From an uncultured Acidobacteriota bacterium (GTDB taxonomy: Bacteria > Acidobacteriota > Blastocatellia > Pyrinomonadales > Pyrinomonadaceae), in the NCBI GenBank assembly GCA_937871585.1, contig CALMPJ010000032.1, forward strand, positions 1 to 62,641: a stretch of DNA of 62,641 nt, read 5' to 3'. This document shows positions 1-8,564 of the stretch, piece by piece; position 1 is the stretch's first letter, and each line of letters starts with the position of its first letter. Position numbers and translations under genes: made by a program. Below the pieces are notes generated by a model. The model had not been told where the DNA came from. It did not search any database and was given only the letters and a program-made list of their open reading frames with translations.

Positions 1-148
1 CCTGGAAAAACGGCACTTCAGCAGGCACGGCTTCGCGATGGCCGTAAACGAGGTTGTCGAGTACCACAGGTTTATGCCCGGCCGCGATCAGGTCGGCTAC
101 GGCGACGCTGCCGATATATCCCGCTCCGCCTGTTACTAGAATAGCCAT
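1..148 (-). CDS. galE: UDP-glucose 4-epimerase-like protein (N-terminal part only)
   Basis: The translation starts [14 protein letters not shown], the classic N-terminal NAD-binding glycine motif of extended short-chain dehydrogenase sugar epimerases, and continues with LVYGHREA, as expected for GalE-like enzymes. These interconvert UDP-glucose and UDP-galactose in the cytoplasm and feed surface polysaccharide synthesis. The start codon at 148 directly abuts the stop codon of the upstream dehydratase gene (149-151), so the two are translationally coupled. Only about 49 residues lie in the window, so the substrate cannot be fixed; other UDP-sugar epimerases share this N-terminus. Confidence 0.8.
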   Translation of the reverse strand, partial: MAILVTGGAGYIGSVAVADLIAAGHKPVVLDNLVYGHREAVPAEVPFFQ

Positions 149-2077
149 TTAATTATCAGTTGACGCCGTTCGAGCATTTTGCGTTATCGTCGCTTCGGGC
201 AGAAACTTGTTGAATAGCCGACGAATATCACTCTCGCTTTTCGCATTTACTGCCGAGCGAAATTCAGACAGGATCTCGATCACTTGTTCGTCCGAATATG
301 TCGCGATCTGGCCGATGAATATCTTTGGATTCTTGGTCTTGAGCAAATTCTCACCAGTGATCTCGAGTTCTTCGAACAACTTTTCTCCGCCTCGAATGCC
401 CGTGAATTTGATATCAATATCCTCGTAAGGCGTTAGGCCCGATAGCCTGATCATATCTTCCGCAAGGTCCAGTATTTTGACGGGCTGGCCCATATCGAGA
501 ATGAATATCTCACTGCCTGTGCCCAAGGCTCCCGCTTGCAACACAAGCTGCGATGCTTCGGGAATGGTCATGAAATACCGCGTCATGTCCTTGTGAGTAA
601 CCGTAATCGGCTCGCCTTTCTGTATCTGTTCGCGAAATATCGGCACGACCGAACCAGCCGATCCGAGTACGTTTCCAAATCTCACGGCCGTGTAGTTAGT
701 CTTATATTCGTTCTTCAACTCCTGTATCACGATCTCGGCGATGCGCTTTGATGCGCCCATGATCGACGTCGGATTGACGGCCTTATCGGTCGAGATCATC
801 ACAAAATCGTCGGCGCCAAATTCGCCGGCGAGCGACGCAACCAGCCGAGTGCCGAAAATGTTATTCTTTACGGCTTCGGTTGTGTTTAGTTCCATTAGCG
901 GTACGTGTTTGTGGGCCGCGGCGTGAAAGATCACTTTGGGCGAAAAGCGTTCGAAAACATCACGCATTCGCGGTTCATCGCAGATATCGGCAACAAGTGG
1001 AATGAACTCGACATTTGTTTCGATCGATGCCAATTCACGCTCGATCTGAAAAAGAAAATACTCAGCTCGCTCGACAAGAAGCAGTTTTGACGGATTGTAG
1101 TTCAGTATTTGTCGGACCAACTCGGAACCGATCGAACCGCCCGCACCGGTGACCATGACGACCTTGCCAGACAGGAATTCGTGAAGATTCTGGTCATCAA
1201 GGTCAACAGGTTCACGGCCCAAAAGGTCTTCGATCTGAACATCGCGGATACGGCTGACCGACACATGGCCGTGTGCGATCTCGTTCAGGCTTGGCACGAT
1301 GCGAGCCTTAACAGGTATCGCGGCACAGACGTCCATTACACGACGGATCTCTTTGCCTTGAGCTTGATCGATGGCAATGACAACTTGCTCGATGTCGAGT
1401 TCATCTACAAGTTTTGGCAGATCTTTTGTCGAGCCAAGTACCTTTATCCTATTTACGCTGCCGCCGATCTTGCCGGTATCGTCGTCGACAAAGCCCCTGA
1501 TCTCGAGCTCGGCATAACGGCGGCCTGACATCTCTTTCGCAAGCGTCGAGCCCATTCGTCCGGCACCGACGATCAACGTCGGTTTTTGGCGAACACGTTT
1601 TCTGCCGACGCTGGAGTGATTCTTTTCATTAAGTTCATAAAAGAATCTTCGTAGAATTCGCAGCCCCAATAGACCGCCAAACGCCATCATTGTGTCGATC
1701 AAGATCACCGACACAGGTATCTGCCAGAGCGAAAACGATAAAAACGAAAGAATAAATCGAAATCCAAGTAGAACCAGACACGAAATGGCCGCGGCTTTGA
1801 GAAAGAGACTTATATCTTCGATGCTGACGTATCTCCAGATCAGTGAATATGCGCCGACCAAGAATAGCGACGCAACCTGAACGAGAACAACGAACGGCAA
1901 TTGACGAACAGCAGTTTCGAGATACAACTCACCGAGCTGAATATTAACCGCGGGCAGATACGCGATAAAAAACGCGACACACAGCACGCCGATGTCAGCA
2001 AAAAACTGCAACGGGCGTCTCATATACCAAAATCGGTCGTCGTTCATCATCGGTAAAAAGTAATTCTGAAAGCACAC
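149..2077 (-). CDS. Membrane nucleotide-sugar 4,6-dehydratase, CapD/FlaA1/PglF family
   Basis: This 642-residue protein has four hydrophobic segments in roughly the first 130 residues. They are followed by a CoA-binding-like Rossmann fold (LIVGAGRMGSTLAKEM, about residue 167) and a second Rossmann fold starting VTGAGGSIGSEL (about 310). The catalytic region contains STDKAVNPTSIMGASK, in which the usual tyrosine of YxxxK is replaced by methionine, as is normal in this family. Members dehydrate UDP-N-acetylglucosamine-type sugars at the inner membrane to start bacillosamine-like or capsule sugars. Its stop is adjacent to the galE start. The given start is GTG at 2077; the double ATG at 2047-2050 is equally plausible and no clear ribosome site decides it. 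The exact sugar product is not determined. Confidence 0.9.
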   Translation of the reverse strand: MCFQNYFLPMMNDDRFWYMRRPLQFFADIGVLCVAFFIAYLPAVNIQLGELYLETAVRQLPFVVLVQVASLFLVGAYSLIWRYVSIEDISLFLKAAAISCLVLLGFRFILSFLSFSLWQIPVSVILIDTMMAFGGLLGLRILRRFFYELNEKNHSSVGRKRVRQKPTLIVGAGRMGSTLAKEMSGRRYAELEIRGFVDDDTGKIGGSVNRIKVLGSTKDLPKLVDELDIEQVVIAIDQAQGKEIRRVMDVCAAIPVKARIVPSLNEIAHGHVSVSRIRDVQIEDLLGREPVDLDDQNLHEFLSGKVVMVTGAGGSIGSELVRQILNYNPSKLLLVERAEYFLFQIERELASIETNVEFIPLVADICDEPRMRDVFERFSPKVIFHAAAHKHVPLMELNTTEAVKNNIFGTRLVASLAGEFGADDFVMISTDKAVNPTSIMGASKRIAEIVIQELKNEYKTNYTAVRFGNVLGSAGSVVPIFREQIQKGEPITVTHKDMTRYFMTIPEASQLVLQAGALGTGSEIFILDMGQPVKILDLAEDMIRLSGLTPYEDIDIKFTGIRGGEKLFEELEITGENLLKTKNPKIFIGQIATYSDEQVIEILSEFRSAVNAKSESDIRRLFNKFLPEATITQNARTASTDN

Positions 2078-2196
2078 GCGAGATTTCGCAACTCGCGAAC
2101 AAGCAAATCAGCAACCTATTTTAGCATCGTAAATCATTGTGCAAGCGCACTTTACGTGAGTTATACTGTCGATATGTAATTGGAGTAAGGTAGTTT

Positions 2197-3186
2197 ATGA
2201 AGTATTTGGCATTATTCACATTTGTCGCTCTAACCTCGATTGCGGGCTCCGCTCAAACTTCTGCCAACAAGGGTGTAGAGGCCGCGTATATGATCGGCCC
2301 TGGTGATGAAATAACGGCAAAGGTCCTCGGTGAGTCGCAGTTCGATTTTGTGGCGACCGTGGACGAAGACGGAAAGCTCGAAGTGCCGTTTACTGATAAG
2401 CTGATCGTTGCGCAATGTCGAACTGAACGCGAACTGCGAATTGAGGTGAACTCTTTCCTTTCGAAGTATCTTCGTAATCCGCAACTAAACCTTCGTGTCA
2501 CCGACCGCAAAAGTCGTCCGCCCGCAACGATCGACGGTGAGGTCGTCAAACCCGCACAGGTTGAACTTCGTCGCATGACGACACTCGTAGAGCTTATTTC
2601 TTTTTCCGGTGGCGTCACTGAAAATGCCGGCGGAATGGTTCAGGTCTTTCGTACGAGACCGCCGCTTTGCTCCAAACCTGGTGACGACAGTCAATGGAAA
2701 TCTGTCTCATCTGATCCGACCGAGGCTGCATACAGAATGTACAGTTTAGCGAGTATTCGATCTGGAAAAGAAGAGGCAAACCCTGTAATTTACCCTGGAG
2801 ACGTTGTAATTGTTCAGAAAGCGTCACCAGTCTACATTACGGGCGAAGTCGTTGCTCCGCAGGGTATCTACTTGAAAGAAGGCGGAATGACGTTGACTGA
2901 AGCGATTGCGAAAGTTGGTGGTGTCCGCCAAGAAGCCAGAACTAAGAACGTTCGTATTTTGAGACTTAAACCAAACTCCAAGGAACAAAGAGAAGTACTT
3001 ACCGCTAACCTCGACGCGATAAAAAAAGGCGCCGAAAAAGACGTACTTCTGTCACCCGAGGACGTTATCGAAATAGATCGTGCCAAAGAAAGTATCGCGC
3101 AAACGATTCTACGATTCGCCCTTGGTATGGGAAAAACTATCGTCACGAGCGGTGCGAACAGTGTTGGCTATCGCGTTCTGTACTAA
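2197..3186 (+). CDS. Polysaccharide export protein, Wza/BexD-like (Poly_export plus SLBB)
   Basis: A signal peptide (about residues 1-19, ending GSAQ) is followed by a Poly_export domain (AAYMIGPGDEITAKVLGE, about 29-110) and two SLBB-like segments (about 112-170 and 212-270; note PVYITGEVVAPQGIYL). Such proteins form the outer-membrane or periplasmic channel of Wzy- or ABC-dependent capsule and exopolysaccharide export. There is no lipobox cysteine after the signal peptide, unlike E. coli Wza, so it is probably not lipidated. The ribosome site GGAGTAAGG precedes the ATG. It is divergent from the CapD-type gene, and a BY-kinase partner lies far away at 29436, so export genes are split between two loci. 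Confidence 0.88.
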   Translation: MKYLALFTFVALTSIAGSAQTSANKGVEAAYMIGPGDEITAKVLGESQFDFVATVDEDGKLEVPFTDKLIVAQCRTERELRIEVNSFLSKYLRNPQLNLRVTDRKSRPPATIDGEVVKPAQVELRRMTTLVELISFSGGVTENAGGMVQVFRTRPPLCSKPGDDSQWKSVSSDPTEAAYRMYSLASIRSGKEEANPVIYPGDVVIVQKASPVYITGEVVAPQGIYLKEGGMTLTEAIAKVGGVRQEARTKNVRILRLKPNSKEQREVLTANLDAIKKGAEKDVLLSPEDVIEIDRAKESIAQTILRFALGMGKTIVTSGANSVGYRVLY

Positions 3187-3189
3187 TTG

Positions 3190-5031
3190 TCAGCTGTATA
3201 ATTCATCAATAACGGCGCGGTATTTCTCATCAATAACGCGTCGTTTTACTTTGAGCGTAGGTGTAAGCTCGCCGCCATCGACAGTTAATTCGGCTGGCAA
3301 CAGAGCGATCTTTTTGACCTTTTCAAATTGTGAGAGGCCCTCGGTTTCCTTTGCGACTTGTCGTTCGAACAGGTCGAGGATCTTCTCGTTCGAGCAATAA
3401 TCCTCAGGTGTTTTCAATTCGAGGCCTTTTAACTCGGCATACGATTCGAGCATCTCAAAATTCGGTACGATCAATGCCGCCGGGAACTTACGTTCGTTTC
3501 CGACCAAGACTGCCTGACTCACAAAACGCGATGCTTTGATCCGCTGCTCGATCGGCGACGGAGCGATGTATTTGCCGCCCGATGTTTTGAAAAGTTCTTT
3601 CTTTCGGTCTGTGATCTTTAGATAGCCGTCCGCGTCGATCTCACCAATATCGCCCGTGCGGAACCAGCCGTCGTCGGTAAAAACTTCTTTCGTCGCTTGT
3701 TCCTTGTGATAATAGCCAAGCATTACGCCGGGGCCGCGTGCCTCGATCTCGCCGTCGGCGGCGATGCGAACTTCTACATTTCGAATCGGTTTACCTACGG
3801 TTCCAACTCGAACATTTTGCGGATTGTTCGACGAGATAACAGGCGAAGTCTCCGTCAAACCGTAGCCTTGCATGATGCGAATCCCTGCACCTGTGAATAT
3901 CAGATAGATCTCGTCCGCAAGAGCAGCTCCGCCTGTGATGCAAAACCGCAGATTCCCGCCGAAAAAGTCGCGAAACTTCTGATAAACGATCTTGTCTGCG
4001 AGATTGTGCTTGGCATACAAAGCCATCGAAACCTCTTCGCCGCGTTCGATGGTCGAGGCGTATTCTTTTGCGACCTCGATCGCCCAATCGAAAATACGTT
4101 CACGGATCGGATTTGATCTTGCGGCGGCAATTCGCGCCTTCTCATACACTTTCTCGAAAATTCGCGGTACGCCAATAAAGATCGTCGGACGAACCTCTTT
4201 CAGATTGTCCGGTACTTTCTCGATCGACTCGGCGTAATGCACGGCCATTCCGTACATCAGATAAACGTACATTCCCGTACGCTCGAAAATATGCGATAAC
4301 GGCAGCACCGACAGCGACACGTCGCGTCCTTCAAAAGTATATTTCTCGGCAGCATCGACGACGTTCGAGAGGATGTTTGCGTGCGTGAGCATCACGCCCT
4401 TTGGCTCGCCGGTCGTGCCGCTTGTATAGATCAACGTGGCGATGTCACCTGCCGAAGTCGCTTCGATCAATTGGTCGATCAGGTCAGGTTGTTCATCTCG
4501 CAGAGCCTCGCCGCGACGCTCCAGTTCTTCAAGCGAGATCGAGTTTTCCACGTCATTGCCCGCATCGTCGAAGAAGATCACGGTTTCCAACGTCGGATTT
4601 GCTTTGATCGCATCGGCGATCCGTTCGTAGGTGGCTTTGTCCTGAAGAAAGATCGCCTTTGCGGCCGAATCCCGCAAAATATACTCGACCGAATCGCACG
4701 CCAGCGTAGTGTATATCGGCACGTCGATCACGCCGCCAAATTGGCAACCGGCGTCGGCGAGCGTCCAATTTGGTGAATTTGCGGCCAAGATCGCGACGCG
4801 GTCACCCTTTGTAACACCAATAGAATGCAGACCGAGGGCGATCTTTTCGGAACGGCCAACGATCTCGATCGAAGAAATTCGACGCCACTCGTCGCCAAAC
4901 TTAAAGCTTAGGGCATCGCTGCGGTCGAATTTCTCAGCCGAATACAGAAACAGATCGGCGATGGTCAACGGCATGTCGTAGACGGAGTCGGCCATTCGAG
5001 CCGTTCGTACTGATTCGGCAGCCGCGGTCAT
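3190..5031 (-). CDS. fadD: Long-chain fatty acid-CoA ligase (AMP-forming)
   Basis: The protein is an acyl-adenylate-forming enzyme of about 613 residues. It carries the phosphate-binding motif YTSGTTGEPKGVMLTH, the GYGLTETSPV motif, and the hinge region WFRTGDIGEIDADGYLKITDRK. It activates free fatty acids to acyl-CoA in the cytoplasm for beta-oxidation or lipid synthesis. The start chosen is ATG at 5031, because it overlaps the stop of the TetR gene by four bases (ATGA), a standard translational-coupling arrangement. A longer reading to 5115 runs back inside the regulator gene and is unlikely. Co-transcription with a FadR-like repressor supports a fatty-acid degradation role. It resembles the Faa1-like group (LC-FACS) more than E. 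coli FadD by its length and the GSAALADEIY-like segment (GGAALADEIYLIF). Confidence 0.92.
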   Translation of the reverse strand: MTAAAESVRTARMADSVYDMPLTIADLFLYSAEKFDRSDALSFKFGDEWRRISSIEIVGRSEKIALGLHSIGVTKGDRVAILAANSPNWTLADAGCQFGGVIDVPIYTTLACDSVEYILRDSAAKAIFLQDKATYERIADAIKANPTLETVIFFDDAGNDVENSISLEELERRGEALRDEQPDLIDQLIEATSAGDIATLIYTSGTTGEPKGVMLTHANILSNVVDAAEKYTFEGRDVSLSVLPLSHIFERTGMYVYLMYGMAVHYAESIEKVPDNLKEVRPTIFIGVPRIFEKVYEKARIAAARSNPIRERIFDWAIEVAKEYASTIERGEEVSMALYAKHNLADKIVYQKFRDFFGGNLRFCITGGAALADEIYLIFTGAGIRIMQGYGLTETSPVISSNNPQNVRVGTVGKPIRNVEVRIAADGEIEARGPGVMLGYYHKEQATKEVFTDDGWFRTGDIGEIDADGYLKITDRKKELFKTSGGKYIAPSPIEQRIKASRFVSQAVLVGNERKFPAALIVPNFEMLESYAELKGLELKTPEDYCSNEKILDLFERQVAKETEGLSQFEKVKKIALLPAELTVDGGELTPTLKVKRRVIDEKYRAVIDELYS

Positions 5032-5645
5032 CGTGTTCGCATTCCCTCGAAATAGATCTTCAATACTTCGCCGGCCATAGGTGCGAGCGGATATTGCCGG
5101 CTCGACAGAACCCAATTTGTGACCATTTCATCGAGCGAACCATACAATATCTTTGCCGCGATGATCGGCTTGATATCCTTGCGAAACTCGCCGCTAGCCT
5201 GTCCATCCGCGATCGTCGCTCGGATAATATCGAGATACTCGCCAAAGCCGGCGGCAGAAAACTCCTGCATATGCTTGGTCGAACCACGAAGCTCGACTTG
5301 AAAAACAACGGCAAGATCTCGGTCGGCTCCGAGCCGTTCGAGATGAAGTTCTGCGATCTTTCTTATTTTTTCGAGCGGCGAATCAAGCTTTTCTAGTTCG
5401 CGACGTCCTTCGGAAATAAATTCGACCATCGCCGCGTCGAAGATCGAATGCAAGATCTCGTCCTTGCTCTTGAAATACAGATAAACCGTGCCATCAGCAA
5501 TTCCGGCCTGCGAGGCGATGTCGGCAACCTTTGAATTGAAATAGCCTTTCGACGCAAAAACGGCTATTGCCGCACGCAATATCGCCTCGCGTTTGTCGCT
5601 CACTGCACCGCGAGCATTAGTTCTCGATCGCTCAGGTTTGGTCAT
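5028..5645 (-). CDS. fadR: TetR-family regulator, FadR-like
   Basis: The N-terminal TetR helix-turn-helix spans about residues 20-65 (ILRAAIAVFASKGYFNSKVADIA, then GIADGTVYLYFKSKDEI). The C-terminal domain resembles the fatty-acyl-CoA-responsive regulators of the Bacillus FadR/Thermus FadR group. The gene sits directly upstream of, and overlaps, an acyl-CoA ligase. A palindrome TGAATGA-N4-TCATTCA lies two bases upstream of its start codon, matching the known FadR operator pattern of Gram-positive and Thermus species. I infer that it represses its own operon and is released by long-chain acyl-CoA. The ligand is inferred, not visible. Confidence 0.88.
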   Translation of the reverse strand: MTKPERSRTNARGAVSDKREAILRAAIAVFASKGYFNSKVADIASQAGIADGTVYLYFKSKDEILHSIFDAAMVEFISEGRRELEKLDSPLEKIRKIAELHLERLGADRDLAVVFQVELRGSTKHMQEFSAAGFGEYLDIIRATIADGQASGEFRKDIKPIIAAKILYGSLDEMVTNWVLSSRQYPLAPMAGEVLKIYFEGMRTR

Positions 5646-5646
5646 A

Positions 5647-5664
5647 TGAATGAATGCTCATTCA
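5647..5664. promoter_or_regulatory. FadR-type operator palindrome
   Basis: A perfect inverted repeat with 7-bp arms TGAATGA and TCATTCA around the spacer ATGC. From established knowledge, the Bacillus subtilis FadR site is TGAATGAMTANTCATTCA; this site differs only at one spacer base. It touches the -10 element and lies between the promoter and the start codon at 5645, so occupancy should block transcription. Confidence 0.8.
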
Positions 5665-5692
5665 TTATGCTATCCGCCATAATTTAAATCAA
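5664..5692 (-). promoter_or_regulatory. Promoter of the fadR-fadD operon
   Basis: On the minus strand a -35 element TTGATT (5692-5687) and a -10 element CATAAT (5669-5664) are separated by exactly 17 bases. The operator palindrome begins at the last base of the -10 box. The arrangement explains autorepression. Confidence 0.65.
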
Positions 5693-5775
5693 GATAAATA
5701 AATGGTTAATTTTAGGTTATCGTGGGAGATCTACTGATAAAGCGGTTCGAAATAGGAGCGGGCCGCTACCAATGT

Positions 5776-7113
5776 TCAAAGCTTGACTAGTTCAACTCGT
5801 CGATTCTGTGCCCTGCCGATCTGATTCTCGTTGGTGGCAACGGGTTCAACCAGCCCCTTGCCAACACCCTGTAGACGGCTCGTAGCGATGCCCGCTTTCA
5901 CCAGATACTCTTTCACCGCCTTAGCCCGTTTTTCTGATAGCACCTGATTAAACGCTTCGCCGCCGACGTTGTCGGTGTGACCTTCGATCGACAGTTTCCA
6001 ATCGGCATTCTCATTAAGTACCGCGATTATCTGTTCCAAAACGGCATTCGATTCTGGGCGAATGACATCGGAATTGAAGTCGAAATTGATACCGTACATC
6101 CGTGCGCGACCATCTTTTTTCAACTCATCCCCGATCTGATCTTTCGCAGTGTTTCTTTCCGCGCATTTTCCGGGCGTCGAGCCTTTTCTTTTCACCTCTA
6201 CATAGCTTTCGACACCGCTTTCGCTCATTGTGGCTGTGAAAAATTTAGCTGCATCGGTCGAAAAAACCATTAGAAATGAGCGCTTATCGACCTTTTGACC
6301 GTTGCGCGGCATTTCGCTCCAACTGATCTTCGCGATATTTCCATCGATGCCGCCGTTAAAGATGGCTGGCTCAGTACTTACGTCCTTTGGCTCGTAGCAA
6401 CCGGCGAGCGATGTTCCTTCCTGCGTGATATGATAATCTCCGCCGTCGGTCGAATACACGCCCTGAATTGCTGTCATAAGTGTCGTGGCCGGTGCATCGC
6501 CAAAGCCTCGCATCTCGGCGACAGATAGATAGTTGCCGCCGAAATTGTTTTTGAATGTCGCCCTAACCCAGCGGCCAACGATGGGATCTGAAACTGTAAA
6601 ACGCTGGCCGTTCTCGCCCTTTTTGAGTGTCGCGACCAAGATCTGCCGGAACCCAGACACCGCGGACAGATCTGAAACTTCAACCGTGACGTCCCTAACA
6701 CCCGAATCCAGGCCGCCGAAACCGGACGTGTCGTTATCGAAAACAAGTGACGTAAGCGCCGTTTTTACAGGCATTTCCAGAACGAAATCGAACGGCTCTG
6801 CAACGTCCTCGGCGTCGCTGACCCAGTTGATATTCTCAGTACTGTCGATCAGGGCGATCGGCCCAAATGCCGGAGCTGAACGAGAATCGTAGCTGGGCTG
6901 TACGATGATCGTTCCTTCGGCAAATGATAAGAGATCGCGTTCGACACTCTGTAGCGGCGACGCGGAAACGTTCGGTTTCGGCGTTTCGGTCGAGCCAATC
7001 TCAGTATTGCTGACCGGATCGCCTTTTCCGCCACTTTTCAAACGATCGATAAAGCCGCATCCGCAAACCAGCAATACTAATGTCCAAACCGCCAGGGTGA
7101 AATTCGTTTTCAT
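5776..7113 (-). CDS. Exported lipoprotein with OmpA peptidoglycan-binding domain
   Basis: The N-terminus has a lipoprotein signal (hydrophobic stretch ending VCGC, with the lipobox cysteine at about residue 20). Residues about 55-210 form a beta-rich region resembling an F5/8-type C (discoidin-like) fold, with phrases such as VSDPIVGRWVRATFKNN. The C-terminal ~110 residues are an OmpA-like domain (INFDFNSDVIRP, LSIEGHTDN, NRRVEL). The protein is expected to be anchored in the outer membrane and to bind peptidoglycan. It is the last gene of a five-gene run of exported proteins, with only six bases to the upstream gene. Its ligand is unknown. Confidence 0.85.
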   Translation of the reverse strand: MKTNFTLAVWTLVLLVCGCGFIDRLKSGGKGDPVSNTEIGSTETPKPNVSASPLQSVERDLLSFAEGTIIVQPSYDSRSAPAFGPIALIDSTENINWVSDAEDVAEPFDFVLEMPVKTALTSLVFDNDTSGFGGLDSGVRDVTVEVSDLSAVSGFRQILVATLKKGENGQRFTVSDPIVGRWVRATFKNNFGGNYLSVAEMRGFGDAPATTLMTAIQGVYSTDGGDYHITQEGTSLAGCYEPKDVSTEPAIFNGGIDGNIAKISWSEMPRNGQKVDKRSFLMVFSTDAAKFFTATMSESGVESYVEVKRKGSTPGKCAERNTAKDQIGDELKKDGRARMYGINFDFNSDVIRPESNAVLEQIIAVLNENADWKLSIEGHTDNVGGEAFNQVLSEKRAKAVKEYLVKAGIATSRLQGVGKGLVEPVATNENQIGRAQNRRVELVKL

Positions 7114-7119
7114 ACTCCG

Positions 7120-7626
7120 TTAACCTATCGTGGCAGGCACCTTTTTATTGACGAGTTTGACCTCGACCGTCTTTCCCGAAACGGAGGTAAGTGTAACTGT
7201 GACAGCGTGTTTAGTCTTGTATTTATCGGCGGAAATGTCAGAGAAATATTCTTCGAACTTTGACGACGGGTCGACATCGATTTTCGATACCGGCTTCAAA
7301 ACAAGCTTCCGGCTCGTATCTCCGCCTGAAGACGTTGTCGTTCCGCCGTCGGTCGAGCTAGCGGTCGGGAATGTGAACTTGATCGTCGCTGATTTGATCC
7401 TTTCACCCGTTCTGCAGTGTAGAACGCCGTCGGTTGTTATCCAGACCTCATAGATGAACCCTCGAGGCGACGGCTTGCTCGAGCTCGCCGTACCAAAATC
7501 GCTGTCCGTAATTACGATCGAATTAATCTTGCCGCCCGTCGGCTTTGTTATCTGAGACGCCGCAACGGCAGAAAATGAAAGTGCGAGGGCGATTAGAACT
7601 AAGGTGCGAAATGTATGTTGTCTCAT
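7120..7626 (-). CDS. Hypothetical exported protein
   Basis: 168 residues with a clear Sec signal peptide (about 1-24, ALALSFSAVAASQ). The mature part is small, polar and beta-rich, with a Ser/Thr/Gly-rich middle (residues about 95-115). No domain is recognised. It sits 27 bases downstream of the 7654 gene and six bases before the OmpA lipoprotein, so it is very probably part of the same transcript. Its function is unknown. Confidence 0.75.
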   Translation of the reverse strand: MRQHTFRTLVLIALALSFSAVAASQITKPTGGKINSIVITDSDFGTASSSKPSPRGFIYEVWITTDGVLHCRTGERIKSATIKFTFPTASSTDGGTTTSSGGDTSRKLVLKPVSKIDVDPSSKFEEYFSDISADKYKTKHAVTVTLTSVSGKTVEVKLVNKKVPATIG

Positions 7627-7653
7627 GGTTGATAGTTCCTTCTAATTGAAGAT

Positions 7654-8076
7654 CTAGCCGGCCAGATAGCCGTTTTCGGCAAAGTCTGCCAGTTGTTTGG
7701 AAAAATCCCGATATCTCTTACGCAGCCGTTTTAACGCGTCTACGCCGACTTCGCCATTGTCGTTGTAGTCGCTCCATATCACCTTCCACGAGCCGCCGGA
7801 GCGGCGAAGGAAAGCGAGCAGCGTTCCCTGTCCGGCGTCGGGCAGGTTTGTGCGTTCGACGCTTGCGAATGCCCAATCACCCTGTACCTGCATGGCGTTC
7901 ACACCAAATATTTCGCCTTTCAGGGCGCTGTTGCGCAACGTATCGTAGCTACGGATCGCGTCGGCCAACGTCTGCCTTTCCGGGCTACCCTTTTTTGGCT
8001 CGTACATTTTCTTCTGTGCAAATCCAGCTGCTGCGCTCATCAGAACCAGAACGGCTAGCAACACTATTTTTTTCAT
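7654..8076 (-). CDS. Hypothetical exported protein
   Basis: 140 residues with a signal peptide (MKKIVLLAVLVLMSAAAGFAQ). The mature domain (SYDTLRNSALKGEIFGVNAMQVQGDWAFASVE, then GSWKVIWSDYNDNGEVG) looks like a compact stress- or secretion-associated domain with no known name. The start is ATG at 8076 because AAGGAG lies about five bases upstream of it; an in-frame ATG at 8091 would put that ribosome site inside the coding sequence. It follows the CARDB-like gene by 11 bases. Confidence 0.75.
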   Translation of the reverse strand: MKKIVLLAVLVLMSAAAGFAQKKMYEPKKGSPERQTLADAIRSYDTLRNSALKGEIFGVNAMQVQGDWAFASVERTNLPDAGQGTLLAFLRRSGGSWKVIWSDYNDNGEVGVDALKRLRKRYRDFSKQLADFAENGYLAG

Positions 8077-8087
8077 ATTTCTCCTTA

Positions 8088-8531
8088 TCATTCAGAGCAC
8101 CGAACAGTGGAGTTTCCGAAGGCATCTGGAAACAATGACCGCCAGTTATTGTCTTCGCTCGCCTCGGCGACCTTTTTATATGGGTCGGTTTCAATATAGA
8201 TATAGCGGCCGACCTCTATTTTCTTGTTCGAAACATCGAACGTCTGCGACTGGCTTTCGCCACCTTTCAGTGCCTTCACAGTGTTTCCGATAAAGTAGAT
8301 CGGCTTGGCTCCAGGCTGGCTGCCTTGTTTGAAAGTGACAAGTACATAAGACGCCCGGGCGGAGCTCTGTCGACACGCGTTTGTTACAGTGACAGTTATA
8401 TTGCTAACATACATGCCGTCTCTCGTTATCATGGCTGATGAAACGATCAGGTCAGGCCTTGCCTGCGTAGCAAGGGCAGTGGCCAACAATGCCGCTAACA
8501 ATAAAAGCGCCTTTAATAGCTGTTTTGTCAT
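8088..8531 (-). CDS. Exported CARDB-like (APHP) domain protein
   Basis: 147 residues. A signal peptide (about 1-25, ATALATQA) precedes a single Ig-like domain beginning PDLIVSSAMITRDG and including VTVTNACRQSSARAS and ASEDNNW. This pattern is typical of CARDB domains: PDL start, a run of polar beta strands, and E.xNN near the end. Such domains mediate adhesion or act as structural modules at the cell surface. Its position inside a run of five exported proteins suggests a surface complex, which is inference. Confidence 0.72.
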   Translation of the reverse strand: MTKQLLKALLLLAALLATALATQARPDLIVSSAMITRDGMYVSNITVTVTNACRQSSARASYVLVTFKQGSQPGAKPIYFIGNTVKALKGGESQSQTFDVSNKKIEVGRYIYIETDPYKKVAEASEDNNWRSLFPDAFGNSTVRCSE

Positions 8532-8564
8532 TCCATATCCGAAATCACCGCTTTCGGCGACGTT

